Shown here piece after piece: positions 1 to 7,019 of a DNA stretch of 56,066 bases. The notes beneath the pieces are model-generated. The model had not been told where the DNA came from, did not search any database, and was given only the letters and a program-made list of their open reading frames with translations. The stretch's first letter is position 1. Each line of letters opens with the position of its first letter. This stretch comes from Glaesserella parasuis (GTDB taxonomy: Bacteria; Pseudomonadota; Gammaproteobacteria; Enterobacterales; Pasteurellaceae), in the NCBI RefSeq assembly GCF_002015085.1, contig NZ_MUXW01000040.1, positions 1-56,066 of the forward strand, read 5' to 3'. The position numbers were made by a program, and so were the translations under genes.

Positions 1-98
1 CGTCGATTAGCGTTGAACTTGAGCAGAGTATGAAAGGGAAATTGACCGCTGCTGGTTGGTCAGATGAATTTCGAGATGAGCTGTTGCTCGGCGTGTAG
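1..98 (+). CDS. 3' end of an unidentified gene (truncated by the window)
   Basis: The frame beginning at base 3 is open to a TAG at 96-98 and encodes about 31 residues ending in DEFRDELLLGV. The beginning lies outside the window. I do not recognise the family from so short a tail. It runs in the same direction as the restriction-modification genes that follow, with a gap of about 125 bases, so it could belong to the same island, but nothing in the sequence proves this. Confidence 0.4.
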   Translation, partial: SISVELEQSMKGKLTAAGWSDEFRDELLLGV

Positions 99-223
99 GT
101 TGAAAAATGGACAACATATGTGGTTGCCCTGGCGGTTGTTATTTAAAATCACAAAAAAACATCGCACAATACATTGAAATTTAAGATAATATCGAATAAT
201 TGATTACTCAGAAAGGCAAGAAA

Positions 224-2266
224 ATGGCAAAACAACAATCTATTGAACCGAATATTGCAGATTTAGCGAACGGCTGGCTGAAAAAATACCAATTAGACTA
301 CAAATTAGAACAAGAAACGCTGAATGATGAAATTGATAAAGCGTTGAAAGATTACTTTTCTAAAAATGGTGGTGTGGGAGCAAATCGTCCAGATGCCAAA
401 TTGTTGTTACAGGCGACCGATACTGAATATTACCCGATTTTGATTGAATACAAAGGCTATGGCGACAAGTTGGTCAAATTAGATGCCGAAGGCAATGTAG
501 ATAATCGCACAGCAAAAAACGAACCGAATTTTAAACACATCAACGGCTATGCGGTGAATGGTGCGGTGCATTATGCTAATGCCTTGCTCCATCACACCAG
601 TTATACCGACATTATCGCTATTGGTATGACGGGAGAAAAAGACGAGAAAGGTAATATTCGTCATCAAATCGGGGTTTATTATGTGTCTAAATCCAATCTT
701 GGTGTAGGGCAAAAAGTTGGCGAATTTAGCGATTTTTCTTTCCTTGCCAAAGAAAATTTTGATGATTTTATTGCACAAATCAAACATCTAACGCTTTCAC
801 CTGAAGAATTAGAAAAACTCAAAGAAAAGCGTGAAAAAGAGATCGATACCAGCCTAACCAAACTCAACAATGATATTTACCAAAATGAAAAAGGCTTGGG
901 CGAAAACGACCGTGTTTATCTGGTTGCCGCTTCTATTATTGCGACACTGGGCGTGGCAGGCAAAGTGAAGCCGTTAGAAAAATCTGATTTAAAATCTTCT
1001 GAAGAAGAAGGCAATCGAGATGGCGAGATTATTATTCGTAAAATCAACGCCTTTTTTAATGAAAAACAATTGCCACAAGACAAAAAAGATTTAATCATCC
1101 GCACTTTGTCTAATACGCTTTTAACCGATAACATTAACAAACCGCAAAATGGCGAAAGCCAGCTTAAGCGAGTATTCACCAAAATTGTTGATGATTTAGG
1201 TATTTATTACAAAATCGGTTTAACGACTGATTTTACAGGCAAGCTATTTAATGAAATGTATTCTTGGTTGGGTTTTACTCAAGACAAACTTAACGATGTG
1301 GTTTTAACACCGTCTTATGTGGCAACTTTGCTGGTTAAATTAGCTCGGGTAAATAAAGACAGCTATGTTTGGGACTTTGCAACAGGCTCAGCCGGGCTTT
1401 TGGTCGCTGCGATGAACGAAATGCTCAAAGATGCCAAAGAGGCTATTCATTCGCCCGAAGAATTGCGTCAAAAGGAAGCGCATATTAAAGCAAAACAGTT
1501 GTTAGGCTTGGAGTTGCTTTCTAGCGTGTATATGCTTGCTATTTTGAATATGATTATGATGGGCGATGGTAGCTCAAACATCATCAACAAGAACTCACTG
1601 ACCGATTTTGACGGCAAATATGGTTTTGGCAATACCGATGACAAATTCCCTGCGGACGCTTTTGTTCTCAATCCGCCTTATTCAGCGGTGGGTAACGGAA
1701 TGAACTTTGTAGAAACCGCTTTAAATATGATGAACAAAGGCTATGCGGCGATTATTATTCAAAATTCGGCAGGCAGTGGCAAAGCAAAAGAAATCAACCA
1801 ACGCATTTTGCAAAAACATACCTTAATTGCCAGTATTAAAATGCCGACCGATTTATTTATCGGTAAATCCAGCGTACAGACCAATATTTATGTGTTTAAA
1901 GTGGGTGAAAAACATCACGCTGATGAAATGGTAAAATTCATTGATTTTAGCAACGATGGCTATACCCGAACCAACCGCAGAAAAGCCAGCAACAACTTAA
2001 AAGATACCGACAACGCCCGTGGACGCTATGAAGAAGTGGTCAATTTGGTGCGTTTTGGCAAGTCTAAATTGAAGTTGTTTAGCGAAAAAGAGTATTTTGA
2101 AAATACCATAGACCCCAAAAACGGTGCAGACTGGAACCAAACCGCACCGATAGATACCAAACCAACGCTTGATGACTTTAAAAAGACCGTGAGCGACTAT
2201 TTAGCGTGGGAAGTAGCAAATATCCTGAAAAAACAAAACCCAAGTAACGAACATTTGGGAAAATAG
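224..2266 (+). CDS. Type IIB (BcgI-like) restriction/methyltransferase subunit, nuclease + N6-adenine methylase
   Basis: This 680-aa protein would cut and methylate DNA when guided by a specificity subunit. The N-terminal ~200 residues carry a PD-(D/E)xK-like nuclease pattern: PD at about residues 56-57 and EYK at about 75-77. The middle and C-terminal parts are an HsdM-type methyltransferase with an AdoMet motif (DFATGSAG, about residue 384) and the amino-methylase motif IV NPPY (about residue 483). A nuclease fused to an HsdM-like domain, followed by an S-type gene, is the architecture of BcgI A subunits. An upstream in-frame TTG at 200 exists, but ATG 224 has a purine-rich AAAGGCAAG just before it. 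The gene ends at TAG 2264-2266, directly after a slippery heptamer. Assignment to type IIB is inferred from domain order; the recognition site cannot be read. Confidence 0.85.
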   Translation: MAKQQSIEPNIADLANGWLKKYQLDYKLEQETLNDEIDKALKDYFSKNGGVGANRPDAKLLLQATDTEYYPILIEYKGYGDKLVKLDAEGNVDNRTAKNEPNFKHINGYAVNGAVHYANALLHHTSYTDIIAIGMTGEKDEKGNIRHQIGVYYVSKSNLGVGQKVGEFSDFSFLAKENFDDFIAQIKHLTLSPEELEKLKEKREKEIDTSLTKLNNDIYQNEKGLGENDRVYLVAASIIATLGVAGKVKPLEKSDLKSSEEEGNRDGEIIIRKINAFFNEKQLPQDKKDLIIRTLSNTLLTDNINKPQNGESQLKRVFTKIVDDLGIYYKIGLTTDFTGKLFNEMYSWLGFTQDKLNDVVLTPSYVATLLVKLARVNKDSYVWDFATGSAGLLVAAMNEMLKDAKEAIHSPEELRQKEAHIKAKQLLGLELLSSVYMLAILNMIMMGDGSSNIINKNSLTDFDGKYGFGNTDDKFPADAFVLNPPYSAVGNGMNFVETALNMMNKGYAAIIIQNSAGSGKAKEINQRILQKHTLIASIKMPTDLFIGKSSVQTNIYVFKVGEKHHADEMVKFIDFSNDGYTRTNRRKASNNLKDTDNARGRYEEVVNLVRFGKSKLKLFSEKEYFENTIDPKNGADWNQTAPIDTKPTLDDFKKTVSDYLAWEVANILKKQNPSNEHLGK

Positions 2267-2306
2267 AAGCCCATTTAACGCAAGAATTGCAACAGGTTAA
2301 ATGGGC
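2257..2306 (+). promoter_or_regulatory. Candidate programmed -1 ribosomal frameshift signal joining the RM and S reading frames
   Basis: The heptamer G GGA AAA (2257-2263) fits the X XXY YYZ rule in the upstream gene's frame and is followed at once by its TAG stop. After a 5-nt spacer (2264-2268) comes a perfect 11-bp stem, GCCCATTTAAC (2269-2279) with GTTAAATGGGC (2296-2306). The loop can add a further stacked stem, GCAA/TTGC (2280-2283 with 2287-2290). A -1 slip enters the specificity frame, which is open from 2248 to 3447. The fusion would be about 1074 aa. The known lambda G/GT site (GGGAAAG) is similar. Function is inferred. Confidence 0.6.
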
Positions 2307-3447
2307 GGAATACGAGTTGCAGGAGTTGTTTATAATAGAGGGGACAAAGTCTCTAGATAGTAATGCGATTGACTTTGTAGAAAAAGGTATAAATTTTGTA
2401 GGAAGAACATTTGAGAATAATGGCATTCAAGGTTTTATTGAAAAGAGAGAGTTTGAACCTAATAGTCCGTTTACTATTACTGCAACTGTAATTGGTAATT
2501 ATAAATATGTGAAATATCAAAAAGAAGAATATTATTGTTCACAAAATATAAATAAACTCACACCAAGGGTGGTTATAAATAAATGGAATGAAAGAGTTGC
2601 TTATTTTTTTGTGGCAAATATTCAAAAATTTGTTTCTCTTTATGATGGTCAGCAAGGAGGATACAAACTTGATGACATAAGACGACATAAAATTAAGCTA
2701 CCAATAAATAATAACTCAAATTTGGATAAACTTGCCCAGATTGACTTTGATTTTATGGAAAATTTCATCGCCCAGCTCGAGGCGTTCCGCCTCTCGCAGC
2801 TCGAGGCGTATTTATTAGTTACAGGTTTAAAAGATTATACGCTTACCGTTGCTGAACAACAGGCTCTTGCTGATTTTGAAAAGGGTAAAGTGGTTTGGGG
2901 TGAATTTAAAATGAGCGATTTGTTTGAGAGAATATCCACAAGGAAATTAAATTATAAAGCTGTTGATTTGCCAAAAGAAGCACAAGGAGAATATGTATTG
3001 CCTTGTTTAACATCAAGTTTTCAAAACCAAGGCTTAAATTATTATGCACCACAAAAAGGAGCAACTATATTAAAAAATGTGATTTCTTTACCATCAAATA
3101 GCGATGTCTACAGAGGGTATTATCAATCAAGAGAATTTACAGTTTTGTCAGATGCGTACGCTATTCGATGGAGCAATAAAAAAGTTCCGTTTTTGTCACA
3201 GCATTACCTATTTAGCGTTGTGTGTATTAATAAGGTGACAGATTTAAAAATTTATTCATACAAAAATAAACTTGGCGGTTGGAATGTAGTGCAAAATAAG
3301 TACATTAATTACCCGATCAAAAACGGAGAGATGGATTACGGTTTTATGGAAACCCTTATTTCTGCTGTGCAAAAGCTGGTGATTAAAGATGTGGTACGTT
3401 ATGCCGATAGCAAAATCGCCGCCACCAAACAAGTGATTAACGGCTGA
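2287..3447 (+). CDS. Specificity (S) subunit of the type IIB restriction-modification system
   Basis: Two target-recognition halves are visible. Each begins with a similar W-x-E-(Y/F)-x-(L/M)-x-(E/D)-LF motif (near the start and near residue 208), and a helical linker joins them. This is the pseudo-two-fold layout of HsdS/BcgI-B proteins, which read the two halves of a bipartite DNA site. There is no ATG and no convincing ribosome-binding site. The first usable start is TTG 2287, which falls inside the predicted stem-loop, while the frame is open back to 2248 and overlaps the end of the upstream gene. Translation therefore probably depends on coupling or -1 frameshifting from the RM gene. A short GC-rich in-frame repeat lies in the linker. 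Length without the upstream part is 386 aa, close to known S subunits. Confidence 0.8.
   Translation: MQQVKWAEYELQELFIIEGTKSLDSNAIDFVEKGINFVGRTFENNGIQGFIEKREFEPNSPFTITATVIGNYKYVKYQKEEYYCSQNINKLTPRVVINKWNERVAYFFVANIQKFVSLYDGQQGGYKLDDIRRHKIKLPINNNSNLDKLAQIDFDFMENFIAQLEAFRLSQLEAYLLVTGLKDYTLTVAEQQALADFEKGKVVWGEFKMSDLFERISTRKLNYKAVDLPKEAQGEYVLPCLTSSFQNQGLNYYAPQKGATILKNVISLPSNSDVYRGYYQSREFTVLSDAYAIRWSNKKVPFLSQHYLFSVVCINKVTDLKIYSYKNKLGGWNVVQNKYINYPIKNGEMDYGFMETLISAVQKLVIKDVVRYADSKIAATKQVING
2773..2809 (+). repeat. In-frame 24-bp-period direct repeat with internal palindrome in the S-subunit linker
   Basis: The 13-mer CAGCTCGAGGCGT occurs at 2773-2785 and 2797-2809, exactly 24 bases (8 codons) apart, encoding QLEAFRLS then QLEAYLLV. 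Between them is the palindrome GAGGCG-TTC-CGCCTC (2779-2793). The patch is strikingly GC-rich against its A+T-rich surroundings. It sits in the helical spacer between the recognition domains. Confidence 0.8.
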
Positions 3448-3451
3448 TTGT

Positions 3452-3502
3452 AAGCGGTCAATTTTTTGCAATTTATTGCAAGAAATTGACCGCTTGATTT
3501 TT
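3452..3502. terminator. Terminator made of an inverted uptake-signal pair
   Basis: AAGCGGTCAATTT at 3452 pairs with AAATTGACCGCTT ending at 3495, followed by GATTTTT on the plus strand. It lies between the convergent S-subunit gene and the DUF262-HNH gene. Confidence 0.75.
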
Positions 3503-3568
3503 GGGGTAAATGTGATTTGCCCCTAAGTTGGTTTTGCAAATTTCTTTTTAAATCCTACCGCTTTTTAG

Positions 3569-4681
3569 CTATTTATCGCTTTTCTTTCGGTTGCAACTTT
3601 TACATAACATTTGTCCATTATTCAAGTCAGTTTTACCGCCTTGTGACCAAGGGGTAATATGATCAGCTTCCATTTCCTCTATCTTGAATTTACCATTGCA
3701 ATGTGGGCAAATGCCATCTTGCCGTTCAAACATTGTGCGTTTATCTTTATCTGTAAAGGCTCTTAAGCTCAAATAACGTTCTTCGCCAGTTAAAATATAA
3801 GCATAAATGCCAGATTTCTTGCTAACTTCGTCATCTTCCATTAGTGTTTTGATTTTAGCTTCAAGTGTCGTTGGGTTTAGATCCCTTTCTTTATGAGTGT
3901 TATAGAATAGTCCCCATTCAAGCCCTTTCATTTCCTTGCGGTAGTTTGGGAAGGTGGTTTTTACCCAGTTGATGACTGATTGAAAATAATTCCATAATTT
4001 TGTGGCGTGTTCATCGTGTTGATGTAATGCCATATAGCTTTCAATACTTTTGTGGGGATTGCTTTCTTTATCATTTTCAGTGGGATAAATCCATTCCAAA
4101 ACAGTTTCCAAAAATTCTTGACGAATAGGCGAGCCTTTCACATATTTATCGCCAAGACTTGACGCAACACAGCCTGATTTTGAAAAGTATCGTTTAGCGT
4201 CAGTTAGCCAGCTACCTGCATAGACTGCATTTCTCAATTCTTGATCAGTAAGTTTTTCGCCCGCAATATTAATAGTTTTAAACCACGCCAATTTTTCACT
4301 ATCCGTTCCTTCGCATTGGTAAACGGTTAATTCATAATCTAAAAAAGTATTTTTCTGGTCTTGAGTGAGATTGTGAAAATATTGATATTCTACGGAAAAA
4401 TCACCTTTCACAAATTGGCAAATAGAAATAGTGCGTTGCTGACCGTCTAATACTTCAAACGTGCCATCTTCACGTTTTACCCAATACATTATGTTGAGCG
4501 GAAAATGTTTCATTACAGTATCAATAACGGCATTTCTTTGAACTTCTTTATAGACAAATTCACGCTGATATTTAGGGCGAATATCCAATTTGCCATTATA
4601 ACCTGTTACACCATTTTCAGCTGTATCCGAGTAGTTTTCAACCAAATCACGGATTTTGATATGAGTTAGTTCAATTTTCAT
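3569..4681 (-). CDS. DUF262 + HNH endonuclease protein, probable restriction partner of the adjacent EcoRI-type methylase
   Basis: The protein is 370 aa from ATG 4681, which follows AAAGGAATAAAG; an upstream extension to 4735 has no comparable site. The N-terminal DUF262 (ParB/GmrS-like) domain shows the DGQQRT motif, expected to bind or hydrolyse nucleotide. The C-terminus is an HNH nuclease with two zinc-type CxxC pairs (CPHC and CKSC) flanking DHITPWSQGG and an Asn-rich stretch. DUF262 combined with an HNH-fold nuclease is the GmrSD logic of modification-dependent restriction enzymes. The gene is 31 bases downstream of the methyltransferase and on the same strand, so the two likely form an operon. 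Whether it cuts unmodified DNA as the partner of that methylase, or cuts modified foreign DNA, is not decidable here. Confidence 0.8.
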   Translation of the reverse strand: MKIELTHIKIRDLVENYSDTAENGVTGYNGKLDIRPKYQREFVYKEVQRNAVIDTVMKHFPLNIMYWVKREDGTFEVLDGQQRTISICQFVKGDFSVEYQYFHNLTQDQKNTFLDYELTVYQCEGTDSEKLAWFKTINIAGEKLTDQELRNAVYAGSWLTDAKRYFSKSGCVASSLGDKYVKGSPIRQEFLETVLEWIYPTENDKESNPHKSIESYMALHQHDEHATKLWNYFQSVINWVKTTFPNYRKEMKGLEWGLFYNTHKERDLNPTTLEAKIKTLMEDDEVSKKSGIYAYILTGEERYLSLRAFTDKDKRTMFERQDGICPHCNGKFKIEEMEADHITPWSQGGKTDLNNGQMLCKSCNRKKSDK

Positions 4682-4712
4682 CTTTATTCCTTTGCAAAAT
4701 TTGGGGGAAATA

Positions 4713-5684
4713 TTACCGCTTGTGTTTAATAACAATTCTTACATAGGTAGGCTTTCCATTTATTGTTCCATCCTTGTCCTTAATTAAACCGTGTTCTTTA
4801 AATGGAATTTTATTGCTAATTCTAAAATCGTTAGCACTTAAAATTTCAAATTGGTCAGGATTATATTTATCCATAAATGTTATAGGTACCCCCATTGCAC
4901 CTTGATAATCAAAAGGAATATCTTTAACTTTATTTACTTCAATTGCGTCGTAATTATCATATTTTGGATATTCTTCCTCTGAGTAAGCTTTATAGAGCAA
5001 TAATTCTTCGTGGCGTTTGGCATGGTCTAAATTGGTAAACCAACAAATATTCCCCAAACTCCGCCATTTTTGTCCAGTTTCATCTTGCCAATAACGAGTT
5101 GCTTTTTCTTCGTAATAATCAGGTACCCTAAACGCCATATCACCGCTTTTATTACCAAGCCAAATTTTATTTTCTTTAATTAACTTAAATGTTTCTTTAT
5201 AGGTAATCGCATTTTGATTGCCGACAATGACAAACTTTTTCTCATACTCCATTAACTGAGCAACATATTCACGAAATAGGGAAAAAGGCGGATTTGTTAC
5301 CACAATATCCGACTGCTTTAGAATTTCGATACATTCAGGGCTACGGAAATCACCATTTTGTTGCAATGGAATACGTTGAATATCTTGAAAGTCAATTTTG
5401 CCATCTGTGTTTAAATCTAATTCACGATCAATTTCTAATTTATACGTTGGCTCATTGGCATCAAAATGTGTTGCAATTAATTTTTTAATACCAAGATGTT
5501 CAAAATTCAGTGCGAAATAGCGGAAAAAATTACTTTCTTCAGGATCGTCACAGTTGCAGAAAATAATTTTGTCTTTGAAGTGTTGTGTGTAATGGCGTAA
5601 CTCGTTTTCGATATCGACAAGTTGTGTATAAAACTCATCATTTTTTTCACGGTTAGCGCGATGAAGATTTTTATTCCCAGCCAT
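4713..5684 (-). CDS. EcoRI-family adenine-specific DNA methyltransferase
   Basis: This 323-aa protein closely resembles M.EcoRI in length and in the order of its motifs: DEFYTQ near residue 16, FCNCDDP at 42-48, GDFRSPECIE at 111-120, and motif IV NPPF at 131-134. It should methylate adenine in a short DNA site with AdoMet. The ATG at 5684 is preceded by AAGGCGGTGG. No EcoRI-type endonuclease gene is adjacent; instead a DUF262-HNH gene follows 31 bases downstream. Upstream is a 12-codon leader ORF containing (GCAA)5. In one repeat-number class that leader would end in TAATG, overlapping this start, so expression may switch by slippage in the repeat. Confidence 0.88.
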   Translation of the reverse strand: MAGNKNLHRANREKNDEFYTQLVDIENELRHYTQHFKDKIIFCNCDDPEESNFFRYFALNFEHLGIKKLIATHFDANEPTYKLEIDRELDLNTDGKIDFQDIQRIPLQQNGDFRSPECIEILKQSDIVVTNPPFSLFREYVAQLMEYEKKFVIVGNQNAITYKETFKLIKENKIWLGNKSGDMAFRVPDYYEEKATRYWQDETGQKWRSLGNICWFTNLDHAKRHEELLLYKAYSEEEYPKYDNYDAIEVNKVKDIPFDYQGAMGVPITFMDKYNPDQFEILSANDFRISNKIPFKEHGLIKDKDGTINGKPTYVRIVIKHKR

Positions 5685-5738
5685 TATGCCACCGCCTTTT
5701 TGACGATAGCACTTGACAAGAGTTGAGTAAAATTTAAA

Positions 5739-5777
5739 CTATTTTGCTTGCTTGCTTGCTTGCGTAGTGTTGAACAT
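5739..5777 (-). CDS. Short leader ORF carrying a tetranucleotide repeat (putative phase-variable uORF)
   Basis: ATG 5777 has an excellent AAGAGG ribosome-binding site 7 bases upstream and lies about 30 bases downstream of a good promoter. With five GCAA units it encodes 12 residues and stops at TAG 5739-5741. Removing one unit would extend it to about 31 codons, ending at a TAA that overlaps the methyltransferase ATG (TAATG). A six-unit version would stop early again. This is the layout expected of a translational-coupling switch. Translation of the leader is inferred. Confidence 0.55.
   Translation of the reverse strand: MFNTTQASKQAK
5744..5763 (-). repeat. (GCAA)5 simple sequence repeat
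   Basis: There are five perfect copies of TTGC on the plus strand, which is GCAA on the coding strand. Tetranucleotide repeats, including GCAA, are known slipped-strand phase-variation tracts in Haemophilus. This one lies inside the leader ORF of the methyltransferase operon. Confidence 0.9.
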
Positions 5778-5814
5778 TATTAAACCTCTTTTCTTACTCA
5801 AAAATTAGAGCTGT

Positions 5815-5843
5815 ATTATAGCCAGTTTGTAGGGATATTTCAG
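5815..5843 (-). promoter_or_regulatory. Promoter of the methyltransferase / DUF262-HNH operon
   Basis: The minus strand shows a perfect TATAAT (5815-5820) with CTGAAA (5838-5843) 17 bases upstream. Transcription would begin near 5808, about 30 bases before the leader ATG. Confidence 0.6.
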
Positions 5844-5950
5844 TAATGTTATCGACGTTATTTTGCAAAAAAGTGCGGTAGGGTTTTGCGAAGTTTTTTC
5901 AGTTTGCAAATTTCTTTTCAAATCCCACCGCTTACATCTCCCTACACCCC

Positions 5951-6664
5951 TTAAACCACCCTATCCAGCCTCGTCTTCACTTCTTTCCACTGTGGCATCA
6001 TTTGCCCCATTAGGCGGTAAAAACGTTCGCTGTGGTTGTGTTCGGCGAAGTGGCAGAGTTCGTGCAAAATCACATAATCAATGCACTCTTTCGGGGCTTT
6101 GATTAGGTGGGGGTTAAGGCATAGTGAGCCTTGAATGGAGCAACTTCCCCAACGGGTCTTCATTGTGCGTAAGCGAATGTGTGGGATTGTCGTAACCCAA
6201 AAGATTTGCGGTAGCAGCCAATTTAAACGTTCGGCAAAAATCTGTTTGGCTTTTTGTCGATACCAGTTATCCAAACATTGTTGAACTTGTCGTGCCGTTT
6301 TTTCTCGCACAGACACTTCCAACTGCCCACGCCATAAGCGGACTTGGTTGGGTTTATTTGGCGTTTCATATACCTTTAACAGATATTTTCGCCCTAGGTA
6401 GCGGTGGCTTTCGCCGCTGATATATTGCCGTTCAACAAGCGGTGGGTTTTGTTGGAAAAATTGCAATTGGTCGGCAATCCACAGACTTTGTTTGCTGATG
6501 GCAAAAATCAGCTCATTTCTGATCGCTTGTGGCGGCGCATAAGCAATGATGTCGCCCGTGGGTTGCACGGTTAGGCGTAGCCGTTTATATTTGGCATTCT
6601 TGACCAAGCGAACGGTAAAATGTTGGTCGCCATAAGGAATGATAACCCGATCAAACTTATCCAT
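5951..6664 (-). CDS. YgjP-like zinc metallopeptidase domain protein (DUF45 family)
   Basis: The protein is about 237 aa from ATG 6664. A longer TTG start at 6685 would overlap the upstream gene more deeply and has no better signal. The C-terminal third contains HELCHFAEHNHSERF, the HExxH zinc motif with a downstream His, typical of the YgjP/DUF45 (M48-like) family. A TRWGSCS motif, also typical of the family, precedes it. The start overlaps the end of the upstream small gene by 8 bases, so it is translationally coupled to the hsdR-associated cluster. YgjP-like genes are common passengers in type I restriction loci; their role there is not established. The substrate is unknown. Confidence 0.82.
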   Translation of the reverse strand: MDKFDRVIIPYGDQHFTVRLVKNAKYKRLRLTVQPTGDIIAYAPPQAIRNELIFAISKQSLWIADQLQFFQQNPPLVERQYISGESHRYLGRKYLLKVYETPNKPNQVRLWRGQLEVSVREKTARQVQQCLDNWYRQKAKQIFAERLNWLLPQIFWVTTIPHIRLRTMKTRWGSCSIQGSLCLNPHLIKAPKECIDYVILHELCHFAEHNHSERFYRLMGQMMPQWKEVKTRLDRVV

Positions 6665-6989
6665 TTGAACGCCCAACTCGCACAATTTGTACTATCCGTT
6701 CGACCATCTCTTTGGCTTGTAACATACCGCTGCCGTTGGCTTGGCAGATTTTAAATATCATCGGCAGTAACTGTTTACGAATGTCTTTTTCCACTTGTTC
6801 AAGGTTGATGGAATGTTCGCTCAAACAGCGTAAAACCGCCTGATCGATCTCAAATGCCAAATCAACCCAAAAGTCTTCGCCTTGCGATAGGGTTTCAGGT
6901 AAAACTGTTTTAAATACGCCGAAATAGGCTTGTGCCGCATAGTTGCCGCCAAAGCGGTCTGGAATATCGGGCAATTTACGTTCTGCCAT
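6657..6989 (-). CDS. Small hypothetical protein of the hsdR locus
   Basis: This is a 110-aa, mostly helical protein with no motif I recognise. It starts 31 bases after the hsdR remnant stops and overlaps the YgjP-like gene, so the three genes form one transcription unit. The sequence is rich in charged and aliphatic residues, with no signal peptide or membrane segment. Its conserved position between hsdR and the metallopeptidase suggests an accessory role in the restriction locus, but that is inference from context only. Confidence 0.65.
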   Translation of the reverse strand: MAERKLPDIPDRFGGNYAAQAYFGVFKTVLPETLSQGEDFWVDLAFEIDQAVLRCLSEHSINLEQVEKDIRKQLLPMIFKICQANGSGMLQAKEMVERIVQIVRVGRSNG

Positions 6990-7019
6990 TTGTTCTTCAA
7001 ATTCTTTAAACAGCAGATA

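Noticed and set aside
4713..5684. Dockerin- or EF-hand-like DLNTDGKIDFQD in the methylase
   Set aside because: The segment falls in the insert region of the EcoRI methylase family, where similar Asp/Gly-rich sequence occurs, and there is no paired second motif.
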